Source: Bacteroidota bacterium
GTDB taxonomy: Bacteria; Bacteroidota; Bacteroidia; Bacteroidales; Rikenellaceae
Direction: 5' to 3'
Assembly (NCBI GenBank): GCA_015222165.1
Contig: JADFUS010000056.1
Location: forward strand, 1-59,797
Length of the DNA: 59,797 nucleotides
Shown: positions 28,125 through 37,289 of the stretch, in pieces
Position numbering within the stretch: the first letter of the stretch is position 1
How the letters are laid out: every line of letters begins with the position of its first letter
Translations under genes and position numbers: made by a program
The notes under the pieces: generated by a model
The model's database searches: none
The model's input: the letters and a program-made list of their open reading frames with translations, nothing else
What the model was told of the DNA's origin: nothing

Positions 28125-28559
28125 ATGAAATTTTTTAATAAAATCCTATTGTTCTTTTTAGCTATGCTTGGATTCACAGCTTGTGAAGAGACAGGTTCTT
28201 GTGAATATGGAACTCCTAATGCAGATTATAAAATCTTAGGAGCTGTAGTAAATGAAAGCAAAGAACCAATAAAAGGTATTGAAGTCAGTGTAGTTAATAA
28301 TAAGGGTATTGAAAAACGAGTTACCGATGACAAAGGTAATTTTGTTATTGAAGACCCAAATGCTTTTCCAAATGAAGAGTATAAACTTTCGTTAAAAGAC
28401 ATAGATGGAAAAGATAACGGCGGAGAATTTGAAGCTGTTGATGAAACTGTCTCTTTTAAAGGAGTTGATCATAAAGATGGAGATGGCAACTGGAATTCTG
28501 GTTCTGCAGAAAAAAGCGTTACTGTCGTAATGAAAGAGGTTAAAGAAGTAGAAAAATAA
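28125..28559 (+). CDS. Radical-SAM-associated lipoprotein, copy 1
   Basis: This 144-residue predicted lipoprotein has lipobox Cys20 (GFTAC). A short CEYGTPNADY motif (26-35) comes next, then a carboxypeptidase-regulatory-like beta domain (about 37-140). It belongs by pattern to the putative lipoprotein family that co-occurs with a dedicated radical SAM/SPASM enzyme (rSAM/lipoprotein system). It is 21 bases upstream of a paralogue; the two share long identical stretches such as KLSLKDIDGKDNGGEFEAV. It is the probable substrate or partner of the radical SAM protein two genes on (inference). A near-consensus -7 box TATCTTTA lies about 30 bases upstream. Confidence 0.85.
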   Translation: MKFFNKILLFFLAMLGFTACEETGSCEYGTPNADYKILGAVVNESKEPIKGIEVSVVNNKGIEKRVTDDKGNFVIEDPNAFPNEEYKLSLKDIDGKDNGGEFEAVDETVSFKGVDHKDGDGNWNSGSAEKSVTVVMKEVKEVEK

Positions 28560-28580
28560 TTATTAATTAAAAATATTATT

Positions 28581-29051
28581 ATGAACTTTTATAAAAAATT
28601 TCTAAGTTTAATTCTGTGTTCTCTTGGTTTTGTAGCTTGTTCATCAACTGATGCTTTACCTCCAGATCGCATAGATGGCACTGTAACAGATGAGACTCTT
28701 TGTGAATATGGTTGCCCCTATGCTGTCTATAAAGTTTTAGGTTCTGTTGTTAATGAAAAAAATGAACCGATAAAAGGTATTGAGGTTGAGGCTGAAAACA
28801 TATATGAGTTTAAAAAAATCATTACCGATGACAAAGGTAATTTTGTTATTGAAAAAAGTGAAATTCCTAATGATGAGTATAAACTTTCGTTAAAAGATAT
28901 TGATGGAAAAGATAACGGTGGAGAATTTGAAGCTGTTAAAGAAACAGTCTCTTTTAAAGGTGTTAACTTTACAGGAGGAGATGATAAATGGAATATGGGT
29001 ACAGCAGAAAAAGATGTTACCGTTGTAATGAAAGAAAAGACTGATAAATAA
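28581..29051 (+). CDS. Radical-SAM-associated lipoprotein, copy 2
   Basis: This 156-residue paralogue of the preceding gene has lipobox Cys20 (GFVAC). A 15-20 residue insert follows the lipobox, then CEYGCPYAVY and the same regulatory-like beta domain ending in VTVVMKE. Identity is highest in the segment ITDDKGNFVIE and in the YKLSLKDIDGKDNGG region. An extra cysteine replaces Thr in the CEYG motif. It ends one base before the radical SAM gene, so translation is probably coupled. It arose by tandem duplication. Confidence 0.85.
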   Translation: MNFYKKFLSLILCSLGFVACSSTDALPPDRIDGTVTDETLCEYGCPYAVYKVLGSVVNEKNEPIKGIEVEAENIYEFKKIITDDKGNFVIEKSEIPNDEYKLSLKDIDGKDNGGEFEAVKETVSFKGVNFTGGDDKWNMGTAEKDVTVVMKEKTDK

Positions 29052-29052
29052 A

Positions 29053-30123
29053 ATGTTGCAAAAATTAAGTTTAAGAAAAAGATTAGGACTAGAAGTTTTT
29101 AGATTATTACATAAAAGAGAAGTAAAAGAACACGTTTTAAAAGTTTTATTTTGGGAATGTACGGTTCGTTGTAATTTATCTTGCCGTCACTGTGGTAGTG
29201 ATTGTAAAAAAGTGGAGAAAACTCCTGATATGCCACTTGAAGATTTTATGAAAGTTATAGATGAGCTTACTCCTCATGTAAACCCAAATAAAACACTTAT
29301 TATTATTGGTGGTGGTGAAGCCTTAGTAAGAGATGATGTTGAACTTTGTGGAAAACAACTTTATGACAGAGGTTATCCTTGGGGTATGGTTACTAATGCT
29401 ATGCTTCTAGATCGTAAGCGTTTAGATTCAATGCTTGCAGCGGGACTTCGTTCTTTATGTATCTCTTTAGATGGTTTTGAAGATTTCCATAATGATTTTA
29501 GAGGTAATCCTCAAAGTTTTAAAAGAGCTGTTCGTGCTATAAAAATGCTTGTTCAAGAAAAAGAGCTTGCTTGGGATATTGTAACGTGTGCTACGAGTAT
29601 TAATTTCGATTCTTTGCCAGCTTTTAAAGAATATTTAATATCTTTGGGCGTTAAAAACTGGAGAGTTTTCACGGTGTTCCCTGCAGGAAGGGCTTTAACT
29701 GATAAGTCACTTCAAGTTTCTGACGACCAATATAAAAAACTTATGGAATTTATTGTCGAAACTCGTAAAGAGGGTAGAATAAAAGTAAGTTATGGTTGTG
29801 AGGGATTTTTGGGTAGTTATGAAACTGAGGTTAGAGATAGATTTTATAACTGTATGGCAGGTGTGAATATTGCGTCAGTTCTAGTTGACGGAAGCATTTC
29901 GGGTTGCACAAGTATAAGATCTAATTTTCATCAGGGCAATATATATAAGGACTCTTTCGTTGATGTTTGGAATAATGGTTTTCAAAAATACCGTCATAGA
30001 GAGTGGGCAAAAAAAGGTCAGTGTGCAAAATGTGATATGTTCCGTTACTGTGAAGGAAATGGAATGCACCTTTATGATGAAAATGAAAACTTAAAGATGT
30101 GTAATTATAAACGACTAAAATAA
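29053..30123 (+). CDS. Radical SAM/SPASM enzyme of the rSAM/lipoprotein system
   Basis: This 356-residue enzyme has the radical SAM cluster motif CxxxCxxC at Cys40, Cys44, Cys47 (CNLSCRHC) and a GGGEAL glycine motif. A C-terminal SPASM domain carries many cysteines (YNCMAG, SGCTSIR, GQCAKCDMFRYCEG, MCNYKR) for auxiliary Fe-S clusters. SPASM enzymes modify peptides or proteins. Genetic pairing with the two lipoproteins, and my recollection of a matching family pair (TIGR04133/TIGR04134), suggest it modifies them before export; the chemistry is unknown. It follows the second lipoprotein by one base. Confidence 0.9.
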   Translation: MLQKLSLRKRLGLEVFRLLHKREVKEHVLKVLFWECTVRCNLSCRHCGSDCKKVEKTPDMPLEDFMKVIDELTPHVNPNKTLIIIGGGEALVRDDVELCGKQLYDRGYPWGMVTNAMLLDRKRLDSMLAAGLRSLCISLDGFEDFHNDFRGNPQSFKRAVRAIKMLVQEKELAWDIVTCATSINFDSLPAFKEYLISLGVKNWRVFTVFPAGRALTDKSLQVSDDQYKKLMEFIVETRKEGRIKVSYGCEGFLGSYETEVRDRFYNCMAGVNIASVLVDGSISGCTSIRSNFHQGNIYKDSFVDVWNNGFQKYRHREWAKKGQCAKCDMFRYCEGNGMHLYDENENLKMCNYKRLK

Positions 30124-30129
30124 AAATTA

Positions 30130-30822
30130 ATGAGGAAATTATTTCTATCACTGGCTATTTGTTTGGTATCTATTACCGCAATGGCTCAAAATAAAATGGA
30201 TGTTCAACTTTCAGATATTAAAAAGTTGGAAGTTTCAGGAAATATTGTGTTGAAAATATCTAATGATGAACAAAGTTGGCTTAGTGGAGATGTAGATGCA
30301 GAGGTGTCAAAAGATTTATCTTGGCAAATTAATGATGTTAATACTCTTATTTTGAAATTGAAAAAAACAATGTTTCAATCAAAAGAAGATGTTAAGAGCA
30401 TCGTTTTATATCTTACTATTAATGATTTAAAAGAGTTAGATGTTACAAACGGAGCAACTATTTTAAGTGATAGCACATTAATTTTTGAATCTATAAAAAT
30501 AGATGTTGATGGAAAAAGTACAGTTAGAATGGATATGGAAGCTTTGGCTACTGTAATAAATTGTTCTAACAAGTCAAAAGTAGTTCTAAAAGGAACTTCA
30601 AATTTTGTTTCTGTTAAATCTAGATATTCATCAACTGTTCAGATAGAAAAATTGAAAGCGGAGTATGCTGTTGCAGATGCTTCTGTTAGTGCAGAAATTT
30701 TTGTTAATGCTAGTCAAGTTGTTACTCCAATAGTTTCGACTAATGGAAATATTTTTTATAAAAAACATGCAAAAGTAGTTATTCCTTTATCTGGAAATAC
30801 AGAAAATATAGTTGCTTATTAG
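30130..30822 (+). CDS. GIN-domain (DUF2807) secreted protein
   Basis: This 230-residue protein has a signal peptide ending near TAMAQ (about 20). A single beta-solenoid-like GIN domain follows (repeated short strands such as LKELDVTNGATILSD, IKIDVDGKSTVRMD and CSNKSKVVLKGTSN). DUF2807 proteins are common putative surface or periplasmic proteins of Bacteroidota with no settled function. It lies 6 bases after the radical SAM gene and ends at a strong terminator, so it is part of the same transcript. Whether it belongs functionally to the system is open. Confidence 0.85.
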   Translation: MRKLFLSLAICLVSITAMAQNKMDVQLSDIKKLEVSGNIVLKISNDEQSWLSGDVDAEVSKDLSWQINDVNTLILKLKKTMFQSKEDVKSIVLYLTINDLKELDVTNGATILSDSTLIFESIKIDVDGKSTVRMDMEALATVINCSNKSKVVLKGTSNFVSVKSRYSSTVQIEKLKAEYAVADASVSAEIFVNASQVVTPIVSTNGNIFYKKHAKVVIPLSGNTENIVAY

Positions 30823-30835
30823 TAACATATTATAT

Positions 30836-30875
30836 AAAAAAAAGTTCGTTCAAAATATTTTGAACGAACTTTTTT
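30836..30875. terminator. Bidirectional terminator
   Basis: A long perfect inverted repeat (AAAGTTCGTTCAAAAT and its complement, centre near 30856) has A and T runs outside. It ends the radical SAM operon on the plus strand and the heme operon on the minus strand. Confidence 0.92.
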
Positions 30876-30888
30876 GTGTTTAAAGGTT

Positions 30889-31083
30889 TTATTTTTTGAA
30901 GATTTTAAATCTTAAAAAAGATATCAAAAATGAAATAGCAAGAATTATAGCTACACCTATCATTGCAGTAATGCCACCTTCGTGTGTTCCATGTTCTATG
31001 GGAATTATATTTCCAGTTAAAAATATAATAGTGACAATAACTGTAAAACTACTTAAAATTATAATTGATGTTATTTTTTTCAT
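30889..31083 (-). CDS. Small two-helix membrane protein
   Basis: This 64-residue protein has two hydrophobic helices (about 4-26 and 40-58) joined by a short polar loop EHGTHEGG with two histidines, and ends with a basic tail FKIFKK. I recognise no family. It lies 6 bases after hemG in the same direction and before the shared terminator, so it is probably a genuine last gene of the operon. The histidine loop could bind metal or heme (speculative). Confidence 0.65.
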   Translation of the reverse strand: MKKITSIIILSSFTVIVTIIFLTGNIIPIEHGTHEGGITAMIGVAIILAISFLISFLRFKIFKK

Positions 31084-31089
31084 GAAATT

Positions 31090-32454
31090 TTATTTTTCCC
31101 AAAAAGGAAGATTTGAAATATTTTTTCCTTGTTTTACTCTGTCAGACATACCTACGCCATCTCTAATATTTCCTGCAAGGAATATGCCTTTATATTTATT
31201 CTCTATAATATTTATTGCTTCAAAACGTGCTTTGCAATCTTCTTGATATTGAGGAATAGCATTTTCATGTTTATATATTTCTATAAATGAAGGCTTGATA
31301 TCGTCTGGCATATTTAACATTGTCTTAAATTGCTCACGAACATATTCTTCAATTTTTTTGTTGCTCCATTCAAATAAATCTGGTCTGCGACTTCCTCCCA
31401 TAAAAAAGGCATATAGCATACCCTCTTTAGGTGCACGTCTGTTAAAACAACATGAAGGGTAGAGTATACCTAAAATATCTTTTTTCTCACATGAAGGAAT
31501 TAATCCTCCAAAAGCCATAGGGTTGTTGCCTTTGACATCTTTAACACCAACAATAATTTGAATAATGTTTGAATAAGGGAGAATATTTATTTTATCCATG
31601 TTCTTTTTCTCAATAAAAGGGAACATTTCTGGAAGAGAGAATGCTGTGGCTGTAGAAATTACAGCATCACAATTTATAGAAGAAGTTATTCCGTTTTTAG
31701 AGTAATTAACACACCATTTGTCGCCTTTAGAAACGACTATATCAGTAGCTGAGGTAACTATATTTTCTTTTCCTATTCTATTAACAAGAGCCGTTACAAG
31801 CATTTCGAGACCACCTTCGCAAGTGAAAACATCTTTAGTGATTTTTTTTGAATCGGCATCTTTTTTGGCAGATGCTTTTTTTATTGCTCCACCTACTAAA
31901 CTTCCATAATCTTGTTCAAGATTATATAGTTTTGGTAAGGCATATTTCACAACTATTTTTTCAGGGTCTCCAGCATATACTCCCGAAACAAAAGGGTCTA
32001 CAGCATATTTTAAAAAAGAGTTTCCCATACGTCTACGTACAAAAGAAGCGATACTCTCGTTCTCTTCTGTTCCTTTTTTTCTAAAAGGTTCAAAGGTAAT
32101 ACGCATCTTATCTTTAAAAGAGAAAAGAGGAGTTGTTATGGCTTTTATCATTGAATTAGGCAAGGCGTGAAAAGAGTTTCCTTTCCAAATTAGTCGAAAT
32201 TTCGCCTCTTCATTTGCTGTTACAAGAGGACATTCTTCTCCGAGTTCTTCAAAAAGATTAACAATTTCTATATTATTAAGAACGCCAGTATTAGGTCCTG
32301 ATTCATAGATAAAACCCTCTTTTTTAAAAGAAGCAATTTTTCCACCTACTCTGTTTTCTTTTTCTAAAATGGTAACTTTATGACCTTTTTTATGAAGATA
32401 ATATGCAGTTGAAAGTCCTGAAAGACCTGCACCTATGATAACAATATTTTTCAT
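31090..32454 (-). CDS. hemG: Protoporphyrinogen oxidase, HemY/HemG-type flavoprotein
   Basis: This 454-residue FAD enzyme oxidises protoporphyrinogen IX to protoporphyrin IX (or coproporphyrinogen III, in the coproporphyrin route), a late step of heme synthesis. The N-terminal dinucleotide motif GAGLSGLSTAYYLHKKG and the KIASF...ESGPNTG stretch are typical. The C-terminus has IFLAGNIRDGVGMSD, the second FAD contact. It is four bases downstream of hemN in the same operon. Confidence 0.93.
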   Translation of the reverse strand: MKNIVIIGAGLSGLSTAYYLHKKGHKVTILEKENRVGGKIASFKKEGFIYESGPNTGVLNNIEIVNLFEELGEECPLVTANEEAKFRLIWKGNSFHALPNSMIKAITTPLFSFKDKMRITFEPFRKKGTEENESIASFVRRRMGNSFLKYAVDPFVSGVYAGDPEKIVVKYALPKLYNLEQDYGSLVGGAIKKASAKKDADSKKITKDVFTCEGGLEMLVTALVNRIGKENIVTSATDIVVSKGDKWCVNYSKNGITSSINCDAVISTATAFSLPEMFPFIEKKNMDKINILPYSNIIQIIVGVKDVKGNNPMAFGGLIPSCEKKDILGILYPSCCFNRRAPKEGMLYAFFMGGSRRPDLFEWSNKKIEEYVREQFKTMLNMPDDIKPSFIEIYKHENAIPQYQEDCKARFEAINIIENKYKGIFLAGNIRDGVGMSDRVKQGKNISNLPFWEK

Positions 32455-32457
32455 TTT

Positions 32458-33810
32458 TTATGCTTTAGAAAATATTTTAGTGTTTTTAAGCATCAACTTA
32501 TCAAACGATGAAGCTATGTTTCGTACATAAGGAACACCTTTTTCTGTAACAGAAATTGTGTCGCCGTCGAAAGTTATTATTTCGTCAGATACAAATTCCT
32601 TTATACGTTCAATATCATAGTTAATGTTTTGTTTAAGTTCTTCTACAGAGATGTTTAAGTGGTTAGCAACATTGCTAAAAGAGACTTTTGAGTTGCACAT
32701 AATACTCTCAATAACTTCACGAGTAATTTGTTCGCTTTCAGAAAGTTTATAACCTTTTAGTGTTGCAAATTCTCCGTTTTCTATAGACGACATATATTTG
32801 TCAATATCTTTTATATTCTGAGAATAAGCGCTATAAAGTTGAGAAATTGCTGTCACTCCAAATGCAAAAACATCACCAGTTGTGCGTCGTGTGCAGTAGC
32901 CTTGGAAATTTCTATGTAGCATACCATTAGAAACAGCATCGGCAAGTTCATCTTCTGGAAGAACAAAATGGTCAAAGCCAATACCTATATATCCTGCTTC
33001 ATGAAGTAATTTTGAAGCGGTTTCGAAAATCTCTATTTTTTCGTTATTTGTAGGAAAACCAAATTCTTCAAGTGCTCTTTGACGTGGATTTATGCTTGGC
33101 AGATGAGCATAGCAAAATGTTACTATTCTCTCTGGGCGAATTGCTATAGCTTTTTTTATAGATTCAGAAAAATTTTCTATAGTTTGATGTGGTAAGCCAT
33201 AAATAAAATCCATATTTATAGTAGCTCCTTTTGAACGAAGAAGTTCTACAACTTGTTCTACGGGAAGCAATGAAGGGGTACGTCCACAACATTTTAAAAC
33301 ATCGTCGTTGAAATCCTGAATACCCAAACTGAATCTCGTAAACCCTAAATTTAAAAGACTAGAGATATACTTTTTGTCCATATATCCTGGGTGACACTCA
33401 ATAGCTATTTCAGGTTTTTCTATCAATTTTAAATTCGAAAAGATATGATTATTTATCCTTTCAATATGTTTTATGTTTATAGATGTTGGGCTTCCTCCGC
33501 CATAATGTATCTGCGAGATTTTTCGTCCTTTGTCTAATTTAGCGAAAACCATATCCATCTCTTTAATAACTGCGTCAACATATTGTTGTACAGATTTTTC
33601 GGGACGCATACTATATGAGTTACAACCGCAATAATGGCAAATTCTATAGCAAAAAGGAATGTGTATATAAATAGAAAGGCTTCTGTTTGATGGGTCTTCT
33701 ATTGTAGAAACATAGTCCGAAGAAGTGAAATCTTCAGAAAAATAGTTCGCTGGAGGATAGCTCGTATATCGAGGTACAGGAACGTGATATTTTTTATGTA
33801 ATTTATCCAT
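32458..33810 (-). CDS. hemN: Oxygen-independent coproporphyrinogen III dehydrogenase
   Basis: This is a radical SAM enzyme converting coproporphyrinogen III to protoporphyrinogen IX anaerobically. It has 450 residues from the chosen start. The cluster motif is CYRICHYCGC and the N-terminus PVPRYTSYPPA is diagnostic of true HemN rather than HemW. GGGSPT and the C-terminal HemN domain are present. I chose the ATG at 33810 (MDKLHKKYH); the frame stays open 54 bases further up, but that part reads into the preceding gene and adds an unrelated hydrophobic stretch. It overlaps the MFS gene by 8 bases. Confidence 0.94.
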   Translation of the reverse strand: MDKLHKKYHVPVPRYTSYPPANYFSEDFTSSDYVSTIEDPSNRSLSIYIHIPFCYRICHYCGCNSYSMRPEKSVQQYVDAVIKEMDMVFAKLDKGRKISQIHYGGGSPTSINIKHIERINNHIFSNLKLIEKPEIAIECHPGYMDKKYISSLLNLGFTRFSLGIQDFNDDVLKCCGRTPSLLPVEQVVELLRSKGATINMDFIYGLPHQTIENFSESIKKAIAIRPERIVTFCYAHLPSINPRQRALEEFGFPTNNEKIEIFETASKLLHEAGYIGIGFDHFVLPEDELADAVSNGMLHRNFQGYCTRRTTGDVFAFGVTAISQLYSAYSQNIKDIDKYMSSIENGEFATLKGYKLSESEQITREVIESIMCNSKVSFSNVANHLNISVEELKQNINYDIERIKEFVSDEIITFDGDTISVTEKGVPYVRNIASSFDKLMLKNTKIFSKA

Positions 33811-34996
33811 TGTTTTTCTCTTTTTTAAAAAGAAGTAATATATATAAGAGCGATATAGCTCCAAGTATCATTTCAAAGACAAAAAGTCCTTCATAGTTAA
33901 ATATATCAGCTATTTTTCCTCCGCAGATAGCTACAATCATACCGCTAAAATGTGTTAGAACGGTTTGAATAGTGAAATCTGTGCCTTCACGTCCGCTCCT
34001 AACCATTTGCATTGAGGAAGTGTAAACAAGTACGGAAGCTAAGCCATAACTTGCCCAAAGAAGTATTACGCCGATATACATTAAAGGGGTAGTAGTTCCT
34101 ATTTGTGACAATATATAAAAATATACCGATGATAAAAATATTATCGTCGCATAAAGAATTCGTGAGTAATATATACCTATTTTTTTTATTATTTGTCCAC
34201 TGAAAAAAGCACATACACATGCCACAGAAGTTCCAACAACTCCCGACATTATACCTATCTCTTTCATGCTATATCCGTTATCCACAAAATAGGGTCTTAC
34301 CATTGCAAGCATACCTATAATTCCAGAGTAGAATAGTAGTAAAAAGCCGATTTGTTTATAAATATGTTTTTGTGAAAAGAAGATAAACATATCTAATTTA
34401 TTGGCTTTTTGTTTATGAAGAATTGGCGTTGTGCGATTTTTATAGAGTAGACATAATGGTGATATTGCTAAAAGAACTACCAACGATAACATAGGTAGCA
34501 TTTTAGTCCAGCCGATAGCATTATATACCAAAAGAAGTACTCCACTACCAATAAGTGCTCCAGCAAAGCTACCCATAGATTGCATGCTGTTTAGCATACT
34601 CATCTCCCCTTTTTTAAAGGAGACTATGGCAAAAGCATCTGTAGCAATATCTTGTGTCGCCGAAGCAAAAAAGGCAAATACTAAAAGTGCAATTATAATT
34701 GGGAAATGTATCTCCAAGTCGAAAAAGGAGATAAGAAGTATTGTCACAGCATAAAATATTTCAGAATATATAATCCAACGCTTATATGACAATACTGAAT
34801 TGGTGTTACGGTCTACCAATGGAGACCATAAAAATTTAATAATCCATGGAATTTTTATAAGCTGTAACAACCCTATAGATGCAAGGGAGTAACTATTTTG
34901 TCTCATTATTACAGGTATCGCCGTTGAGAAAAAACTCATAGGTATAGCTTGAATAATATAGAGACAAAAAAACGTTGACAGCTTTTTCCAGTTCAT
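33803..34996 (-). CDS. MFS permease, RhtX/AmpG-like
   Basis: This 397-residue inner-membrane permease has about 12 helices. The start (FLCLY-type IIQAIPMSFFSTAIPVIMR) and the LLQLIKIPWIIKFLWSPLVDR loop resemble RhtX/FptX siderophore importers and AmpG-type permeases. It sits between a TonB receptor and hemN, so it may bring a porphyrin or siderophore from the periplasm into the cell (inference). It starts 10 bases after the receptor stop and overlaps hemN by 8 bases. Confidence 0.85.
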   Translation of the reverse strand: MNWKKLSTFFCLYIIQAIPMSFFSTAIPVIMRQNSYSLASIGLLQLIKIPWIIKFLWSPLVDRNTNSVLSYKRWIIYSEIFYAVTILLISFFDLEIHFPIIIALLVFAFFASATQDIATDAFAIVSFKKGEMSMLNSMQSMGSFAGALIGSGVLLLVYNAIGWTKMLPMLSLVVLLAISPLCLLYKNRTTPILHKQKANKLDMFIFFSQKHIYKQIGFLLLFYSGIIGMLAMVRPYFVDNGYSMKEIGIMSGVVGTSVACVCAFFSGQIIKKIGIYYSRILYATIIFLSSVYFYILSQIGTTTPLMYIGVILLWASYGLASVLVYTSSMQMVRSGREGTDFTIQTVLTHFSGMIVAICGGKIADIFNYEGLFVFEMILGAISLLYILLLFKKEKNNG

Positions 34997-35005
34997 GATT
35001 ATTTT

Positions 35006-37162
35006 TTAAAAATGAAATAGTATGTTAGCACCGAACATTACGGGTTTTCCTTGTTGGATAAAACCTTTGCCCAAGCATTCAAGATAATATGCTATGTAAT
35101 CTTCGTTTGTTATGTTATTTGCCCAAATATCAAATTGGAAATCATCTTTCTCGAAAGATATTTTAGCGTTTAATATGCCGTATATGTCTTGTGAAGCAGA
35201 ATTTTTGTCGTTCCAATATATGTTTCCGTTTAATTTATATTGTGCAGAAACAATGATATCGTCAAGCCAAGAGTGAATCAAAGGAATAGTATAGTCAGCA
35301 GAAAGTGTTAAGGTGTGTTCTGGGACTAAAGGTAATCTGTTTCCAGAATAATCTATTTTTACATCTTTCATGCTTCCGTCCTTCAACCTTACTTTGCTAT
35401 CATATTCATAGCTCTTAAATTTGGCATTTGTATAACCATAAGCCAATTGAGCATTTAAGTTGTTTATAGGATTTATGCTCATAGAAAATTCAGCACCATA
35501 GCTACGAGTTTTACCTGCATTTGTAAGGTAAGGTCCATAACCACTAGCTAACATATGATAAACTTGTTGGTTTCTCCAATCTATATAAAACACCGAAGCA
35601 TCAAGGTTTATTCTATTATTCCAAAGAGAACAACGTCCGCCTATTTCATAGTTGTAGCTATATTCTGGGTCATAATTTTTCTCCCAATCATTATCAAAAG
35701 AAGTATTAAAACCACCAGTTTTATAACCTTTAGAAAATAGAGCATATACAAGAGATGTTTGGTTGAAATCATATTGAATAGATGCTTTTGGGCTAAATTG
35801 TCCAAATTCCATTTTTTCGTCAAATTTTCCAGCAGGAGTAGTTCCACTTGCTTTTTCTATGTCGTTAGAATACTTCATATTTATGTTTTCATAGTCATAT
35901 CTAGCACCAAGAGTTGCTGATAGACCTTCAACCAATATGTCATTGAAAATTATCTGACCATAGATAGCTCCACCGTAAGTAGGGTTGTCATAGTTTTTTA
36001 TAGTTTTTTGTAATTCAGGAACTCTTTTAGCATCTACAAGTCCTTGTTTAAAACTCATATCTACACGTCTATCCGAGCCGTTGTAAAATGCAAAAGCACC
36101 TACAAGCCAATCATATTTTTTGCCTTCTAAAGCTGAAAATTGAATGTCTTGAGATAAGGTGAATTCATTTTGACGTTGTTGTACAAAATATAAATCTGCA
36201 GAAGTAAAATCTTGATCTAGAGCTTGGTCGTCATCAAAATATTGTATAGAAGAACTTGAAGTAACACGGAATTTTTCAGCGTTATAGTCTATGTTTAAGC
36301 CGTGGTTCATAAGACGACGATTATATGTTGATTCGTCATTTTGTGAAGCAATACCTTTCTCTTTAGTTTCGTTGTTATACAATAAATATGGATAACCATC
36401 TTGGTCGTTGTTTTCAAAAGAAGATACAAAGTTAATATCCAAATTATCGTTAAATAACCAACGTAGGCGTATTCTTCCGAAGAAGTTTTTTTCTCCACCT
36501 AAAAGTTCATCATTATAAGCATTATGTTCAAAACCATCGATTGATTTATAGCCTAAAGATATAGAGTATCCAAAATTATCGTCAACAACTCCGTAGTATG
36601 AAGCCGATACATTATTGTTGTTATAGTTTCCAGCGCTTAATTTTACAGAACCTCCTTTATAATCTAATGGACGTTTTGTATATACATTTATTACTCCACC
36701 CATAGTATTACGACCATATAATGTTCCTTGAGGACCTCTTAATACTTCAACTCTTGCAACATCTATCATATCAAAATTAAATGTTGATTTGCTGAAATAA
36801 GGGATATTATCAACATTAAGACCTATTGAGGGAGAGTTTATTTTTGAACCTATACCTCTTAAATATACTGGTGATGTTAGCTTAGAACCATAATCTGGCA
36901 TATAAAAGTTAGGGATAAGTGATGCAAAATCTCTCAGATTAGAAATTTGCTTTCGTTCAATTTCCTTACCTCCAGTGATAGAATATGATAGTGGACTTAG
37001 CTTCATTGAAGAACGCTGCTTCGAAGAGAGAACGACGACATCGTCTAAATCCATGTTTGTTTTAGAATAGGCTGAGGAGTCTATGGCTTCAACATCAACC
37101 TTTGCAAGTGCGATATTTGCATTGCATAATACAAGAAGAATTATAAGTAACCTTTTTTTCAT
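35006..37162 (-). CDS. TonB-dependent outer-membrane receptor
   Basis: This 718-residue receptor has a signal peptide (ending near IALAK), a plug domain (about 50-165, with VEVLRGPQGTLYGRNTMGGVINV) and a 22-strand barrel ending in an aromatic residue (ILFHF). It lacks the carboxypeptidase-like N-terminal domain of SusC, so it resembles iron-siderophore or heme receptors. It is the first gene of an operon with an MFS permease, hemN and hemG. The ligand may be a siderophore, porphyrin or heme; no histidine-rich heme motif is certain. Confidence 0.93.
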   Translation of the reverse strand: MKKRLLIILLVLCNANIALAKVDVEAIDSSAYSKTNMDLDDVVVLSSKQRSSMKLSPLSYSITGGKEIERKQISNLRDFASLIPNFYMPDYGSKLTSPVYLRGIGSKINSPSIGLNVDNIPYFSKSTFNFDMIDVARVEVLRGPQGTLYGRNTMGGVINVYTKRPLDYKGGSVKLSAGNYNNNNVSASYYGVVDDNFGYSISLGYKSIDGFEHNAYNDELLGGEKNFFGRIRLRWLFNDNLDINFVSSFENNDQDGYPYLLYNNETKEKGIASQNDESTYNRRLMNHGLNIDYNAEKFRVTSSSSIQYFDDDQALDQDFTSADLYFVQQRQNEFTLSQDIQFSALEGKKYDWLVGAFAFYNGSDRRVDMSFKQGLVDAKRVPELQKTIKNYDNPTYGGAIYGQIIFNDILVEGLSATLGARYDYENINMKYSNDIEKASGTTPAGKFDEKMEFGQFSPKASIQYDFNQTSLVYALFSKGYKTGGFNTSFDNDWEKNYDPEYSYNYEIGGRCSLWNNRINLDASVFYIDWRNQQVYHMLASGYGPYLTNAGKTRSYGAEFSMSINPINNLNAQLAYGYTNAKFKSYEYDSKVRLKDGSMKDVKIDYSGNRLPLVPEHTLTLSADYTIPLIHSWLDDIIVSAQYKLNGNIYWNDKNSASQDIYGILNAKISFEKDDFQFDIWANNITNEDYIAYYLECLGKGFIQQGKPVMFGANILFHF

Positions 37163-37185
37163 ATAACTTTTTTTTAAGAAAGCCC

Positions 37186-37193
37186 AAAGTTAG
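37186..37193 (-). promoter_or_regulatory. -7 box of the TonB-hem operon
   Basis: TAACTTTG on the minus strand lies 23 bases before the receptor start. A TTG lies only 14 bases further up, which is too close for a standard -33 box, so an activator may be needed. Confidence 0.5.
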
Positions 37194-37230
37194 TGTTTTT
37201 TCCTTAACAATAAAATTATATACCTAAAAT

Positions 37231-37272
37231 AAAAAAAAGAGTTGTCTTAAAATTAATTAAAACAACTCTTTA
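37231..37272 (-). terminator. Terminator of the M3 peptidase gene
   Basis: AAGAGTTGT pairs with ACAACTCTT around a 16-base AT-rich loop. On the minus strand a run of eight T follows. Confidence 0.82.
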
Positions 37273-37289
37273 CGATTATATTTATTTAC

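Noticed and set aside
28125-29051. Insertion element causing the lipoprotein duplication
   Set aside because: The two copies are simply adjacent paralogues; no transposase or terminal inverted repeats are visible.
33811-33864. Longer hemN start
   Set aside because: The extra residues overlap the MFS gene and do not resemble HemN, whose N-terminus PVPRYTSYPP follows the later ATG.
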